Numbered from the stretch's first letter, positions 1 through 9,622 are shown. The stretch is DNA of 64,000 bases from Thermoflavifilum sp. (GCF_014961315.1 NZ_CP063141.1:372001-436000); one strand, 5' to 3'. The notes: a model not told the origin generated them from the letters alone. Program-made: numbers and translations.

Positions 1-1
1 C

Positions 2-1507
2 ATGTCGAAATCTGAAACGCTGGTTCTTTATGACACCTTCAAGGAACACATGCAGAGACTGGCCGATGTGAAAAACGCCATAGCCCTGCTTGAATGGGAT
101 CAGGAAACCTACATGCCTGCGGGAGGTGCACAATTCCGCGGCCAGCAACTCACCACCCTCGCCGATCTTGCGCATCGTATGTCAACCCGTGATGAATTTG
201 GACAATTGATGGAAAAATTGCTCGATTGCGCCGACCTGCCAGAGCTGGAAAGGAAAAACGTGGAGCTGACCTATGAAGATTATCAGAAAAAAAGAAAATA
301 CCCGGCCGACCTGGTAAAAGCCCTGACCCGGACATACAATACTTGCTTTATGGCCTGGATACAGGCCCGCAGGGAAAACCGGTTTGCCATCTTCGCCCCA
401 GAACTGGAAAAAATGATTGCCCTGAAACAACGGGAAGCCGAAACGCTTGGCTACCCGGCACAGCCTTACGATGCCCTGCTGGATCAACACGAAAGAGGGC
501 TAACGACGGCAACACTGGAGCAGATTTTCCTCGAGCTGAAAACGCAAATCATTTCCCTGTTATCGTGGATACAGCAAAGACCCCAACCTTCAGATGCCTG
601 CTTGCACGCCTTTGCAGATAAACAACAGCAATGGGATTTTGGCATTTACTTGCTTCAATCCATCGGATTCGACTTCCAGACCGGCCGACAGGATCTTTCC
701 GTGCATCCCTTCACCACCAGCTTTAATCCACACGATGTGCGGGTAACCACCCGGATTCATGAAAATCAACTTTCAACCCTGATCTGGAGTTGCATCCATG
801 AAGGCGGACATGCCCTGTACGAGCAGGGGCTGCCCGTCGAGCAATATGGCTTGCCAGCCGGGAAGGCTTCTTCTCTGGTCATTCATGAATCGCAATCCAG
901 ACTCTGGGAAAATTGCATTGGGCGGAGCCTACCATTCTGGACTTACCACTACCCGGAATTACAAAAACGTATTCCCATCCCATTCCGGGAGATCGATCTG
1001 GTAGATTTCTATAAGGCAATAAATCTGGTAAAACCATCGCTTATTCGCACGGAAGCCGATGAGCTCACCTATCACCTGCATATCCTGATCCGATATGAAA
1101 TTGAAAAAAAACTCATCAATGAAAAGCTGCCGGTAAAAGAACTGCCTGAATTATGGAATGCCCTGTATGCCGATATGCTGGGCGTGCAGGTGCCCGATGA
1201 CCTGCATGGTATTCTTCAGGATATACACTGGTGTCATGGTAGCCTGGGTTATTTCCCGACTTACACCCTGGGCAGTTTGCTGGCCGCACAGTGGTGGCAA
1301 CAGTTGCAACACGATATTGCCGATCTGGATGAAACCTTAGCCCGGGGGCATACCCGGCCTGTTCTCGACTGGTTAAGGAGTCATATCCATTGCTATGGCA
1401 GCCTTTACACGGCAGACGAACTCTGCCTGCGTGTAACCGGTAAGCCCCTGCAGGTGGAAGCATTTTTAGACTATGCCCGGGAAAAGTTTACCCGTCTGTA
1501 CGCCTGA
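2..1507 (+). CDS. M32 family metallocarboxypeptidase (Taq carboxypeptidase type)
   Basis: Removes C-terminal amino acids from peptides in the cytoplasm using a metal ion. The 501-residue product has the usual M32 length. The zinc motif HEGGH is at residues 266-270, and the third ligand is probably E296 in the following HESQ motif, the family pattern. No signal peptide is visible. The ATG is at the second base of the window, so the promoter and the left neighbour are out of sight. The gene stands alone on the plus strand; the next plus-strand element is a possible small RNA with its own terminator. Assignment to M32 is firm; the natural substrate is unknown. Confidence 0.93.
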   Translation: MSKSETLVLYDTFKEHMQRLADVKNAIALLEWDQETYMPAGGAQFRGQQLTTLADLAHRMSTRDEFGQLMEKLLDCADLPELERKNVELTYEDYQKKRKYPADLVKALTRTYNTCFMAWIQARRENRFAIFAPELEKMIALKQREAETLGYPAQPYDALLDQHERGLTTATLEQIFLELKTQIISLLSWIQQRPQPSDACLHAFADKQQQWDFGIYLLQSIGFDFQTGRQDLSVHPFTTSFNPHDVRVTTRIHENQLSTLIWSCIHEGGHALYEQGLPVEQYGLPAGKASSLVIHESQSRLWENCIGRSLPFWTYHYPELQKRIPIPFREIDLVDFYKAINLVKPSLIRTEADELTYHLHILIRYEIEKKLINEKLPVKELPELWNALYADMLGVQVPDDLHGILQDIHWCHGSLGYFPTYTLGSLLAAQWWQQLQHDIADLDETLARGHTRPVLDWLRSHIHCYGSLYTADELCLRVTGKPLQVEAFLDYAREKFTRLYA

Positions 1508-1581
1508 AACAAACTGAAATTGAAAAGAGTAAAAATCGTTTTTTTAACACTTATTTAATGATTTTTTGAGCAGGCATCCGC

Positions 1582-1662
1582 TAACTTTGTAATTACCATT
1601 AGCAGATAATGGTTTATGGGTAAAGGGAGTCCCGCTTCCACACGGAGGCGGGGCTTTTTTTT
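1582..1662 (+). ncRNA. possible small RNA with own -7 box and terminator
   Basis: Between two convergent genes there is a perfect Bacteroidota -7 box (TAACTTTG, 1582-1589). It is followed by a 7-bp hairpin (1595-1601 with 1607-1613) and an intrinsic terminator hairpin (1631-1639 with 1644-1652, then eight T). Together they would give an RNA of about 65 nt with no room for a protein. A -33 element at the usual spacing is not convincing, so the promoter is doubtful. The terminator half could simply end the upstream carboxypeptidase transcript. Confidence 0.3.
1628..1662 (+). terminator. intrinsic terminator
   Basis: A GC-rich stem of 9 bp (one G-T pair) at 1631-1639/1644-1652 with a 4-nt loop, extendable outward by about three pairs, is followed by a run of eight T at 1655-1662. 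The T run shows that it works on the plus strand. It ends either the carboxypeptidase mRNA or a small RNA starting near 1596, and insulates the araA end coming from the other side. Confidence 0.8.
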
Positions 1663-1671
1663 ATGGATATT

Positions 1672-3189
1672 TTATCCGTCTTTGCGGAACATGCTCTGCC
1701 AGGCATAATAAAGCGTACTCATCTGGAGTTCCTGTTCAAACCGATCCAGGCGGGTTTGTTGGTCAATGACCAGGCATTCCATGCCAGCTATTCTTGCGAA
1801 ATCGCGGAGATGCTCAACCTGTAAATTCTGGCTGAAACAGGTATGATGGGCGCCGCCTGCCATCAGCCAGGCTGCACATGCGGTTTGAAAATCCGGCAAT
1901 GGCTTCCACACGGCCCGTGCTACCGGCAATTTAGGCAGGGATTGCGGCGGTAAAATGGCTTCTACTTCATTGATCAGCAGCCTGAAATGGCCGCCCATAT
2001 CCATGAGTGCTGCATTCAATGCCCGGCCTGCAGCGGCATCGAATACCAGCCGAACAGGATCGGTCTTGCCTCCAATGCTCAGGGGATGAATCTCACAGGA
2101 AGGTTGCTGATGGGTGATGGAAGGACAGATTTCGAGCATGTGTGCGCCCAGTACCATTTCCTGGCCGGGTTCCAGGTGATAGGTATAGTCTTCCATGAAA
2201 CTATTTCCTCCCGGGAGACCGGTAGCCATCACCTTCATGGCACGCACCAGCGCCGCCGTTTTCCAGTCGCCCTCCGCACCAAATCCATAGCCATCCTGCA
2301 TCAAGCGCTGAACGGCTATTCCGGGCAATTGCTTTAATCCATGCAAATCCTCAAATGTGTCGGTGAATCCTTTGTATCCGCCCTGTTGTAAAAACTTACG
2401 TAAGCCAATTTCAATTCGAGCTGCCTCCTGCAGAGCCGCATGTCGGCTACCCCCTCTTTGTAGTTCCGGTTGGACCCGATATTCTTTTTCATACAGGGCA
2501 CATAATTCCTCTACCTCAGCCGGTTGTACCGAAGCCATGACGGCAACCAGATCGCCCACACCGTGAGTATTTACCGAAAAACCAAACTGATATTCCGCAG
2601 CTACTTTGTCGCCTTCCGTAACCGCCACCTGTCGCATGTTATCCCCAAACCGCACAAATCGCGCTCCCTGCCAGTCGTGCCAGGCCATAGCCGCACGGCA
2701 CCACACATCAATTTGCTGTTGCACCTGAGCTTGCTGCCAGTGGCCCACTACCACCTTCCTCGCTTTGCCCATACGCGCCAGGATATGGCCAAATTCGCGA
2801 TCCCCATGTGCGCTCTGGTTGAGATTCATGAAATCCATATCAATCGTATCCCAGGGAATATCTCGATTGAATTGGGTATGGAGATGTAAAAGGGGTTTTT
2901 GCAGCATTTTCAACCCGTTAATCCACATCTTGGCCGGTGAAAAGGTGTGCATCCAGCAAATCACGCCCACACAATCGGGCGATGCGTTGGCTTCGTGGCA
3001 AAATTGAAGAATGTCGTCGGGTGTGGTGGCCACCCTTTTGAAACACACAGGCAGGTGAATGCTTCCCGCAGCATTCAGGCCGGCAGCGATTTCCCGGGCA
3101 TGTTGTTCCACTTGTTGTATGACCTCGGGCCCATAGAGGTGCTGGCTTCCCACAATCAGCCAGATGCGAAGTGATCCTGATTCATTCAT
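1672..3189 (-). CDS. araA: L-arabinose isomerase
   Basis: Converts L-arabinose to L-ribulose, the first step of arabinose breakdown; a cytoplasmic metal-dependent enzyme. The 505-residue product has the family length and the typical N-terminal segment IVGSQHLYG. An in-frame ATG at 3228 would add 13 residues, but the start at 3189 places the first beta strand where it is in other AraA proteins, so I prefer it. It is the last gene of an operon read araB-araD-GH27-araA, about 45 bases after the glycosidase. Confidence 0.95.
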   Translation of the reverse strand: MNESGSLRIWLIVGSQHLYGPEVIQQVEQHAREIAAGLNAAGSIHLPVCFKRVATTPDDILQFCHEANASPDCVGVICWMHTFSPAKMWINGLKMLQKPLLHLHTQFNRDIPWDTIDMDFMNLNQSAHGDREFGHILARMGKARKVVVGHWQQAQVQQQIDVWCRAAMAWHDWQGARFVRFGDNMRQVAVTEGDKVAAEYQFGFSVNTHGVGDLVAVMASVQPAEVEELCALYEKEYRVQPELQRGGSRHAALQEAARIEIGLRKFLQQGGYKGFTDTFEDLHGLKQLPGIAVQRLMQDGYGFGAEGDWKTAALVRAMKVMATGLPGGNSFMEDYTYHLEPGQEMVLGAHMLEICPSITHQQPSCEIHPLSIGGKTDPVRLVFDAAAGRALNAALMDMGGHFRLLINEVEAILPPQSLPKLPVARAVWKPLPDFQTACAAWLMAGGAHHTCFSQNLQVEHLRDFARIAGMECLVIDQQTRLDRFEQELQMSTLYYAWQSMFRKDG

Positions 3190-3234
3190 GCTTGTCGAAA
3201 TTTTAAAACCATATAAAATGTTATTCAAAAATCA

Positions 3235-4662
3235 TCATTCCGATTGTTTAGGGTTTTCATATCCACTCAGCCTGTACAGCACACAGCCATGTGGCGGTAG
3301 TTGAACAAATAGTTGTCTTCGCGTGCGGGTACGCCAGGATTCATTCTTCCATACATCCCTGACGAGGATATCCGATGATCGCCTGTTCGCGCTCGACCAA
3401 GCCGCAATACGGTTGAGCCTAAACGTAGTTTTGATAGGATGTTCACTCAGGTTAAAAAATGCCAGAAATATTTTTGAGCGGGTAAGCGTATCCGTTGATT
3501 GCCAGATGATGAGCGTGTCGGATTGCTGCAATAACCTGGGCTGATAAGGCCCTTGATCGGCTTCGATAGCTTCGGCATTGGTTTCGAGCCGACAATCGAA
3601 TGGACGGTTATCGGGTAAATTCCCGCCCAGCATCAGTGGCATGCGGGTGATGCACCAGAGCGTCATCAGGGTTTGCAGTTCGTCGTCGCTCAGCCTTGAG
3701 TAGCGCGGACTGCCTACCGGTCCCCTGAGTGAGAGACGACCGATGGGGAGCATATCGATATCGGGCCAGTGTTCGGGACGAGCGTAAGACACCCAGGCTG
3801 CAGCCAGTTCAAACGCATGACGCAGCTGATTCCAGTTGTCCCACAAGTCAGCGCTGAGCCGCCACATGTTAGCCAGTTGATTCACTTCTGTTGCCCGGCT
3901 TAAAGGTGTTTCGCCGGGCGATAGGCTCAACACGATATTCCGACCACAATGATCGATAGCCCGGCGATAGCCGAGAATTTCAGCAGCATGGTAGGGCTGA
4001 CTGATGTCGTCCACTTTGATAAAATCCACGCCCCAGGAGGCATACAGCTCCAGCAAGCTGTTCAAATAAGCTTGTGCTCCCGGCTTTGACATATCCAGTC
4101 CATACATGGTGTTGAGCCAGCTGCACGTGTCGTGCACATCGGCAATCTGATCAGCCGTAACACCCGGGATGCCCTTTACCGGTGTTTTTGCCCATACGGC
4201 CTGCCGGGGAATGCCCCGCATGATATGAACTCCAAATTTTAGTCCCAGGCTGTGCACAAACTCGGCCAATGGCCTGAAGCCCTGTCCACCCACCGCAGAA
4301 GGAAATTTCCGTTCATCCGGCAATAGCCTGCCCCATGCATCCATGGGTAGCCAGGGCACATAACTCCCGTCTGGGAGGCGAAACTGAGGCGGGGGACTGG
4401 CCTTGCTCCCGGGTGGATGTGGGTAAAACCAGCAAAAATCCACCACGATATATTGCCATCCATAGCGTTTCAACGAATCGGCCATCCAGCGCGCATTCGC
4501 TTTTACTTCATCTTCCGTAACGGTGGCGCCAAAGCAATCATAACTGTTCCAGCCCATGGGTGGGCTGGATTGTGCCTCAAGCATAAGGGGAAAAAGCATG
4601 CAGGCGATAAGTAAGCCCAAACCGGCTATATCAAGCTTCCTAATCGTCAGACTCCTGTCCAT
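3235..4662 (-). CDS. secreted GH27 glycosidase; candidate beta-L-arabinopyranosidase
   Basis: A clan-D glycoside hydrolase of about 475 residues with a signal peptide (hydrophobic stretch ending LEAQ, near residue 30) and the family opening PPMGWNSYDCFG. The probable nucleophile is D218 in FIKVDD. The family is best known for alpha-galactosidases, where a DDCW motif binds the sugar; here it reads DFCW (D75-W78), with the second Asp changed. GH27 also contains beta-L-arabinopyranosidases, reported to differ at this pocket. The gene sits between araD and araA, so release of arabinose outside the cytoplasm fits better than release of galactose. The start at 4662 overlaps the araD end by 23 bases; an upstream ATG exists at 4692. 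Family is sure, specificity is inferred. Confidence 0.85.
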   Translation of the reverse strand: MDRSLTIRKLDIAGLGLLIACMLFPLMLEAQSSPPMGWNSYDCFGATVTEDEVKANARWMADSLKRYGWQYIVVDFCWFYPHPPGSKASPPPQFRLPDGSYVPWLPMDAWGRLLPDERKFPSAVGGQGFRPLAEFVHSLGLKFGVHIMRGIPRQAVWAKTPVKGIPGVTADQIADVHDTCSWLNTMYGLDMSKPGAQAYLNSLLELYASWGVDFIKVDDISQPYHAAEILGYRRAIDHCGRNIVLSLSPGETPLSRATEVNQLANMWRLSADLWDNWNQLRHAFELAAAWVSYARPEHWPDIDMLPIGRLSLRGPVGSPRYSRLSDDELQTLMTLWCITRMPLMLGGNLPDNRPFDCRLETNAEAIEADQGPYQPRLLQQSDTLIIWQSTDTLTRSKIFLAFFNLSEHPIKTTFRLNRIAAWSSANRRSSDILVRDVWKNESWRTRTRRQLFVQLPPHGCVLYRLSGYENPKQSE

Positions 4663-5368
4663 AATAGGCCTGGCTACCATGTTTGCGTTCAAAATGTTTG
4701 TGGATGAGTGCCTCTTTCAGTCGCGCCGGCTGTGCAGCATAACTGCCGCTGTGGTGAATTTGCTCAGTAAGATAGGCCATGAAAGCAATTTCTTCCAGAA
4801 TCGCACTGTGGTAAACAGCCTTCTTTACTGTCTTTCCCCAGGTGAATGGCGCATGACTACCCACCAGCACCATTGGAATCTGACGATAGTCGAGCCCATG
4901 CTCCTGAAAAAATTGAATGATCTGCATGCCGGTCTGGTATTCATAATTCCCTTTAATCATCTCATCAGCCATAGGAGGCGCACAGGGCACATCGATGGGC
5001 AGATGATCGGCATGGGTGGTGCCATAAATGGGAATATTGCGCAGGGCCTGTGCCCATGCCGTAGCATAGGTGGAATGGGTATGAACGATGCCTCCGATAT
5101 CGGGCCAATGACTGTAGAGCACGGCATGCGTGGGCGTATCCGATGAAGGACGTAAATGCCCTGATATTACTTCTCCCGAGAAACTGACTACCACCATTTT
5201 TTCCGGTGTGAGCTCTGCATAGGGCACTCCACTGGGCTTGATGGCAAACACCCGTCGTTCGCGATCGGCTGCGCTGGCGTTGCCGAAGGTAAATTTCACC
5301 AGTCCCAGCTCAGGCAATTGCATGTTGGCCTCATACGCCTCTTCGCGGATTCGCTGAAAAAGATCCAT
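4640..5368 (-). CDS. araD: L-ribulose-5-phosphate 4-epimerase
   Basis: Interconverts L-ribulose 5-phosphate and D-xylulose 5-phosphate, linking arabinose to the pentose phosphate pathway. The 242-residue class II aldolase/epimerase fold shows the zinc-binding HTH motif in IVHTHSTYA (near residue 97) and the early KPSG phosphate-site motif. It lies 11 bases after araB, and its end overlaps the glycosidase start, which indicates one transcript with coupled translation. Confidence 0.95.
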   Translation of the reverse strand: MDLFQRIREEAYEANMQLPELGLVKFTFGNASAADRERRVFAIKPSGVPYAELTPEKMVVVSFSGEVISGHLRPSSDTPTHAVLYSHWPDIGGIVHTHSTYATAWAQALRNIPIYGTTHADHLPIDVPCAPPMADEMIKGNYEYQTGMQIIQFFQEHGLDYRQIPMVLVGSHAPFTWGKTVKKAVYHSAILEEIAFMAYLTEQIHHSGSYAAQPARLKEALIHKHFERKHGSQAYYGQESDD

Positions 5369-5379
5369 AGCTTATTCCA

Positions 5380-7065
5380 TTAATGGGTGTGCAGGAATTG
5401 TTCTACAAAACTTCCAAACTTTTTATATTGTTGATAACGATTTTGAAGGATATCCACCCGGGCAGGCACGGGTATATATTCCCGATCAAAACCCTGCCCC
5501 ATAGCCTGCATGGCCTCTTCTACTTCAGGGTAGATGCCCGCTGCCGTTGCGGCAAACATCGCAGCCCCGCTGGCACAGGTATGTTCGGCCTTATGGATGC
5601 GGAGCGGCATATTCAATACATCTGCCATGAGCTGCATGATGTAAGGTGATTTTCTGGCCACCCCGCCCAATCCGATAACACCCTTTACCGGAACACCCTG
5701 CGAGATGAAGCATTCCACGATGCTTCTGGCGCCGAAGCAGGTAGCCTCGGCCCAGGCCCTGAAAATATCCACGGCATCCGTGCCCAGGTCCAGGCCTAAC
5801 AATGCGGCTTTTAACTCCTGATCGGCAAAGGGTGTACGCCGTCCATTCAGCCAGTCCACTGCAAGGGGCAAAGGCAAACCGGCCTGATCCCGTCGAAGGG
5901 CCTCTTCACTCAAAGCCGGAATCAGGCGTTCCTGCAGGGTTGTGGTGAGCCCATGCACCCAGGCATCCTGAATACCCGGCACTTGGGGAAGCACCTGTCT
6001 GACGGGCCATAACAACACATCTCTCCACCAGGCATACGTGTCGCCGAAGGCCGATTGACCCGCTTCCATCCCCACCATACCCGGCACGACCGAACCGTTG
6101 ACCTGGCCACATATCCCCCTGATCACCTTTCCCTGCATATCGGCAACAGGAGCTACCAGAATATCGCAGGTTGAGGTGCCCATGACCTTGCTCAGAAAAT
6201 AAGGTTCAATTTGCCCACCCACGGCTCCGATATGGGCATCGAAGGCGCCTACCGCCACCACCACATCATCGCTTAATCCCAATCTTTCCGCCCATTCCCT
6301 GCAGAGCCGTCCCGCCGGCCGATCGGCCGTGAGTACGGGTCCCGTGATCCGGTCGCGAAACCCCGCAAGCAAAGGATCAACACCTGCGAAAAATGATTCG
6401 GGAGGTAATCCCCCAAACGCTTCAGCCCATAAGGCTTTATGTCCTGCTGCACATACGCTTCGTTTCATGGCTCGCACATCATCGCCGCCGGTTAACAGGA
6501 AAGGCATCCAGTCGCAATGTTCCACCCAGGAATAGATATGCTGCCGTACCTGCTCGTCGACCCGCAACACATGCAGCAGTTTGGCCCAGAACCATTCCGA
6601 AGAATATACCCCGCCCACATATTGCAGGTAATCCACCGACTGCCGGCTGGCAAAAGCATTGATTTCTGCCGCCTCCTGAACGGCCGTATGATCTTTCCAC
6701 AACACAAACATCGCATTCGGGTTATGTTCCATTCCCGGCAATAAAGCCAGCGGTCTGCCCCGGGCGTCCACGGCTACCGGTGTAGAGCCTGTGGTATCGA
6801 TGGCAATTCCCCTGATTCGGGATTTTGCCCGATCGGCCCCTACCTGCTGTATGCAGTTTTTAATCACTGACTCCAGACCTTCCACGTAATCCAGTGGATG
6901 CTGCCTGTACTGGTGCAACGTGGGCTCACAGTAAAGCTGGTCGCGCCACCGGGGATAATGAAATACCGCGGTAGCTAATTCTTCGCCCGTTGCGGCATCA
7001 ACAAGCACGCCCCGCACAGAATCCGTACCGTAATCCAGCCCGATGACCCATTGATCGTTTTTCAC
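5380..7065 (-). CDS. araB: ribulokinase
   Basis: Phosphorylates L-ribulose with ATP. The 561-residue FGGY-family kinase begins with the ATP-binding segment GLDYGTDSVRG and carries the C-terminal GLGGVARKSP motif of the second ATP-binding lobe. It is the first gene of the minus-strand arabinose operon; a strong promoter and an inverted repeat lie just upstream at 7088-7130. No arabinose transporter or regulator gene is present in the window. Confidence 0.95.
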   Translation of the reverse strand: MKNDQWVIGLDYGTDSVRGVLVDAATGEELATAVFHYPRWRDQLYCEPTLHQYRQHPLDYVEGLESVIKNCIQQVGADRAKSRIRGIAIDTTGSTPVAVDARGRPLALLPGMEHNPNAMFVLWKDHTAVQEAAEINAFASRQSVDYLQYVGGVYSSEWFWAKLLHVLRVDEQVRQHIYSWVEHCDWMPFLLTGGDDVRAMKRSVCAAGHKALWAEAFGGLPPESFFAGVDPLLAGFRDRITGPVLTADRPAGRLCREWAERLGLSDDVVVAVGAFDAHIGAVGGQIEPYFLSKVMGTSTCDILVAPVADMQGKVIRGICGQVNGSVVPGMVGMEAGQSAFGDTYAWWRDVLLWPVRQVLPQVPGIQDAWVHGLTTTLQERLIPALSEEALRRDQAGLPLPLAVDWLNGRRTPFADQELKAALLGLDLGTDAVDIFRAWAEATCFGARSIVECFISQGVPVKGVIGLGGVARKSPYIMQLMADVLNMPLRIHKAEHTCASGAAMFAATAAGIYPEVEEAMQAMGQGFDREYIPVPARVDILQNRYQQYKKFGSFVEQFLHTH

Positions 7066-7087
7066 TTTTCAGAGATTTAAGACAGAA

Positions 7088-7115
7088 CAAAGATATAAAA
7101 CGGGTGTAAAGTCAA
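7088..7115 (-). promoter_or_regulatory. araB operon promoter
   Basis: On the minus strand, TTG (7113-7115) is followed after 17 bases by TATCTTTG (7088-7095), matching the Bacteroidota TTG/TAnnTTTG promoter. Transcription would start about 15 bases before the araB ATG. Confidence 0.65.
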
Positions 7116-7130
7116 CACTTAATTTTTACA
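7105..7130. promoter_or_regulatory. inverted repeat, candidate operator of the arabinose operon
   Basis: TGTAAA (7105-7110) and TTTACA (7125-7130) form a perfect 6-bp inverted repeat with a 14-base spacer. It overlaps the -33 element of the araB promoter. That position suits a repressor or activator site, for example of an AraR-type regulator. The regulator is not encoded nearby and the half sites are AT-rich, so chance is not excluded. Confidence 0.35.
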
Positions 7131-7236
7131 TTCAATCTTCAGATTTAGCTGAATAGCCACAGAAATATGAAATCAGCCATTTGTCCTATTTTTACATGAA
7201 CTTCAGCTTCGATCCTGTAGTTTTACGTCAAATGAT

Positions 7237-7539
7237 ATGTTCGAAAATATGGAGATATCCGATGATTTAATCCGGAGGCTCTGTGACCTGGCCCGGCTCG
7301 ATTATGATGAAGCCGAAGCGGCCTCCCTGAAAAAAGACCTGCAGCAGATGATTGCTTTTATTGAAAAACTCAACGAGGTGGATACCACCGGGGTGGAGCC
7401 TTTGATTTTTTTGACTGATCATCTGCATCCACTCAGAGATGATGTCGTACGTACGACCTTATCTCGCGAAGAGGCGCTGGCACTGGCCCCCGATCAAAAT
7501 GGAGCGTTTTTCCAGGTGCCTCCGGTGAAAATAGCCTAA
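7237..7539 (+). CDS. gatC: Asp-tRNA(Asn)/Glu-tRNA(Gln) amidotransferase subunit C
   Basis: Small subunit of the GatCAB amidotransferase that makes Gln-tRNA(Gln) and/or Asn-tRNA(Asn) by amidating mischarged tRNA. The product is 100 residues, with the family features [11 protein letters not shown] near the start, VEPL in the middle and the C-terminal FFQVPPV. gatA and gatB are not in the window, which is normal for this phylum. An alternative start at codon 5 (7249) fits family starts equally well. It begins a plus-strand run with the ABC ATPase 10 bases downstream. Confidence 0.92.
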   Translation: MFENMEISDDLIRRLCDLARLDYDEAEAASLKKDLQQMIAFIEKLNEVDTTGVEPLIFLTDHLHPLRDDVVRTTLSREEALALAPDQNGAFFQVPPVKIA

Positions 7540-7549
7540 AATACATCAC

Positions 7550-8260
7550 ATGGAACCACTTATTCGATTAGAAAACATTAAAAAAAATTATTACCTCGGC
7601 AAAAATGTGCTTCAGGTGTTGAAGGGTATTTATCTGTCGGTCTACCCTAATGAATACGTGGCCCTGATGGGACCATCGGGCTCAGGAAAAAGTACCTTGA
7701 TGAATATTTTAGGTTGCCTGGACTCACCCACGGAAGGCCAATATTTTTTGAATGGTCAGGATGTAAGCCACATGGACGATGATGCCCTTGCCGCCGTACG
7801 GAACAAACAGATTGGATTCGTGTTTCAGCAGTTTAACCTGCTGCCCAGGCTGAATGCGCTGGAAAATGTGGCCATGCCCTTGATTTACTGTGGGGTTCCT
7901 AAAAAAGAACGGGAAGAGAAGGCCAGGGCCATGCTGGAAAAAGTAGGCCTGGGGGAACGCTGGAATCACCGTCCGAATGAGCTTTCAGGCGGCCAATGCC
8001 AGCGCGTGGCCATTGCGCGTGCGCTGGTGAACGATCCGGCCATTATCCTCGCCGACGAGCCTACCGGCAACCTCGACTCAAAAACGTCCATTGAAATCAT
8101 GGATATCTTCGCCCAGATCCATGCCAGCGGCAATACCGTGATTCTGGTTACCCATGAAGAAGATATTGCCGAACATGCGCACCGCATCATCCGCCTGCGC
8201 GATGGCGTGATTGAAAGTGACCGTCAAAACGAAAAAATTCGACAGCTGGCAACCCACTGA
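7550..8260 (+). CDS. ABC transporter ATPase, MacB/LolD type
   Basis: ATP-binding subunit of 236 residues. It shows Walker [10 protein letters not shown], a Q loop in FVFQQFN, signature [10 protein letters not shown] (Cys where Gln is usual), Walker [13 protein letters not shown] and H loop VTHEE. The closest families are MacB, FtsE and LolD, which act with FtsX-like permeases on export, envelope or lipoprotein tasks. No permease gene is adjacent, so its partner is encoded elsewhere and the substrate cannot be named. It probably shares a transcript with gatC. Confidence 0.88.
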   Translation: MEPLIRLENIKKNYYLGKNVLQVLKGIYLSVYPNEYVALMGPSGSGKSTLMNILGCLDSPTEGQYFLNGQDVSHMDDDALAAVRNKQIGFVFQQFNLLPRLNALENVAMPLIYCGVPKKEREEKARAMLEKVGLGERWNHRPNELSGGQCQRVAIARALVNDPAIILADEPTGNLDSKTSIEIMDIFAQIHASGNTVILVTHEEDIAEHAHRIIRLRDGVIESDRQNEKIRQLATH

Positions 8261-8295
8261 ATGCTGCGGTTGCCTGCAATCAAAAAATCGTATCC

Positions 8296-8847
8296 ATGGC
8301 CTTTCGCATATATACCCGAACCGGAGATCAGGGACAAACTTCTCTGCTGGGAGGAACCCGTGTGTGGAAAAGCGATCTGCGTATCGAAGCCTATGGCACG
8401 ATCGATGAATTAAATGCCTACATGGGCTGGCTGGCCGACGTCCATTCCGGGCCTATCCGAGAAGAATTAAGGCAGGTGCAGGATCGGCTGTTCAGGATTG
8501 GCGCCGTACTGGCTTATGATGGCTCGGCATCCCTGCGGATGACGTTGCCGGAAATTTCCGCATCCGATATCCATATCCTCGAACAGGCCATCGATCGAAT
8601 GGAGGCCCAGCTACCGCCGTTGAAACAATTTATTCTACCGGGAGGACATCCGCACATTTCCCTATGCCACGTGGCCCGTTGCGTTTGCCGCAGAGCCGAA
8701 CGAGCCTGTGTGCGCATGAATCAGGACATTCCACTGCCCGAATATTTCATTCCCTATTTGAACCGGCTCAGCGATTACCTGTTTGTACTGGCACGTTATA
8801 CCGCTCAACAGCTGGGCGTTGAAGAAATTCCCTGGACACCCCGCTGA
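8296..8847 (+). CDS. cob(I)alamin adenosyltransferase, PduO type
   Basis: Transfers the adenosyl group of ATP to cob(I)alamin, giving adenosylcobalamin. The 183-residue product starts with the ATP-binding TRTGDQGQTSL segment and carries GTIDELNAYMG, and the later CRRAER and LNRLSDYLF motifs of the PduO/MMAB family. It follows the ABC ATPase by 35 bases and may be cotranscribed. It suggests a B12-dependent enzyme such as methylmalonyl-CoA mutase elsewhere in the genome. Confidence 0.93.
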   Translation: MAFRIYTRTGDQGQTSLLGGTRVWKSDLRIEAYGTIDELNAYMGWLADVHSGPIREELRQVQDRLFRIGAVLAYDGSASLRMTLPEISASDIHILEQAIDRMEAQLPPLKQFILPGGHPHISLCHVARCVCRRAERACVRMNQDIPLPEYFIPYLNRLSDYLFVLARYTAQQLGVEEIPWTPR

Positions 8848-8851
8848 AATC

Positions 8852-9535
8852 TCACACGGATAATTGATGGTCGTGATGCGCGATGAGCTGACCGTCCTGG
8901 ATAAGCAGCTGACGATCCGAAAGCCGCGCCAGCGCTTCATTATGGGTAACAATCACAAAAGTTTGCTGCAATTGTTTTTTGAGTTCCTGAAAGAGCTGAT
9001 GCAATTCAAGTGCATGAGCCGAATCTAAATTCCCGGTGGGTTCATCGGCCAGCACCAGATCAGGCTGATTGATCAATGCCCGTGCAACAGCCACCCGCTG
9101 CTGCTCACCGCCCGACAGTCGGGCTGGCCTGTGATGCAGCCTGTCGCCCAGCCCCATCATATTCAGCAGGCTCCTGGCCCGATCCTCCACCACATGCTTT
9201 TTTTCACCGGCAATCCAGCCGGGTATACACACGTTTTCCAGTGCGGTAAACTCGGGCAGCAGGTAGTGAAATTGAAATACAAAACCGATATGCTTGTTGC
9301 GAAAGGAGGCCAGTGCAGAAGACGATAATTGAAACACATCCTGCCCATTGAGCCAGACCCGTCCCGACGAAGGCTTATCGAGCGTTCCTAAAATATGCAA
9401 CAAAGTACTTTTGCCTGCACCCGAAGAACCCAGAATGGATACAATCTCACCCCTGTTCACCGTGAGACTGATGCCCTTCAGCACATGCAAAGAGCCATAC
9501 GATTTATGCAAATTCTCCGCTTTTAACATCACCAT
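8852..9535 (-). CDS. lolD: LolD-like lipoprotein-release ABC ATPase
   Basis: ATPase of 227 residues with Walker A GSSGAGKST, signature LSGGEQQRVA, Walker [13 protein letters not shown] and H loop VTHNE. Sequence type is LolD: with LolC/E-type permeases it detaches lipoproteins from the inner membrane for delivery to the outer membrane. The permease genes are not here, which is common in this phylum. It ends 4 bases from the oppositely directed adenosyltransferase. An alternative start is codon 3 (MLKAENLHKS). This is the second MacB/LolD-type ATPase within 2 kb. Confidence 0.85.
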   Translation of the reverse strand: MVMLKAENLHKSYGSLHVLKGISLTVNRGEIVSILGSSGAGKSTLLHILGTLDKPSSGRVWLNGQDVFQLSSSALASFRNKHIGFVFQFHYLLPEFTALENVCIPGWIAGEKKHVVEDRARSLLNMMGLGDRLHHRPARLSGGEQQRVAVARALINQPDLVLADEPTGNLDSAHALELHQLFQELKKQLQQTFVIVTHNEALARLSDRQLLIQDGQLIAHHDHQLSV

Positions 9536-9588
9536 AAAGAAAAGAAATTTCTCAATTGCAGCTTCAAACAGGATTTGAATTTATATTA

Positions 9589-9596
9589 TACTTTTG
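9589..9596 (+). promoter_or_regulatory. -7 box upstream of the DUF2795 gene
   Basis: TACTTTTG matches TAnnTTTG and lies 26 bases before the ATG at 9623. This rules against the longer in-frame start at 9575, which would sit upstream of the transcript. No clear -33 element is seen. Confidence 0.5.
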
Positions 9597-9622
9597 CGAA
9601 AATTTTTAAAAATCCATTCACC

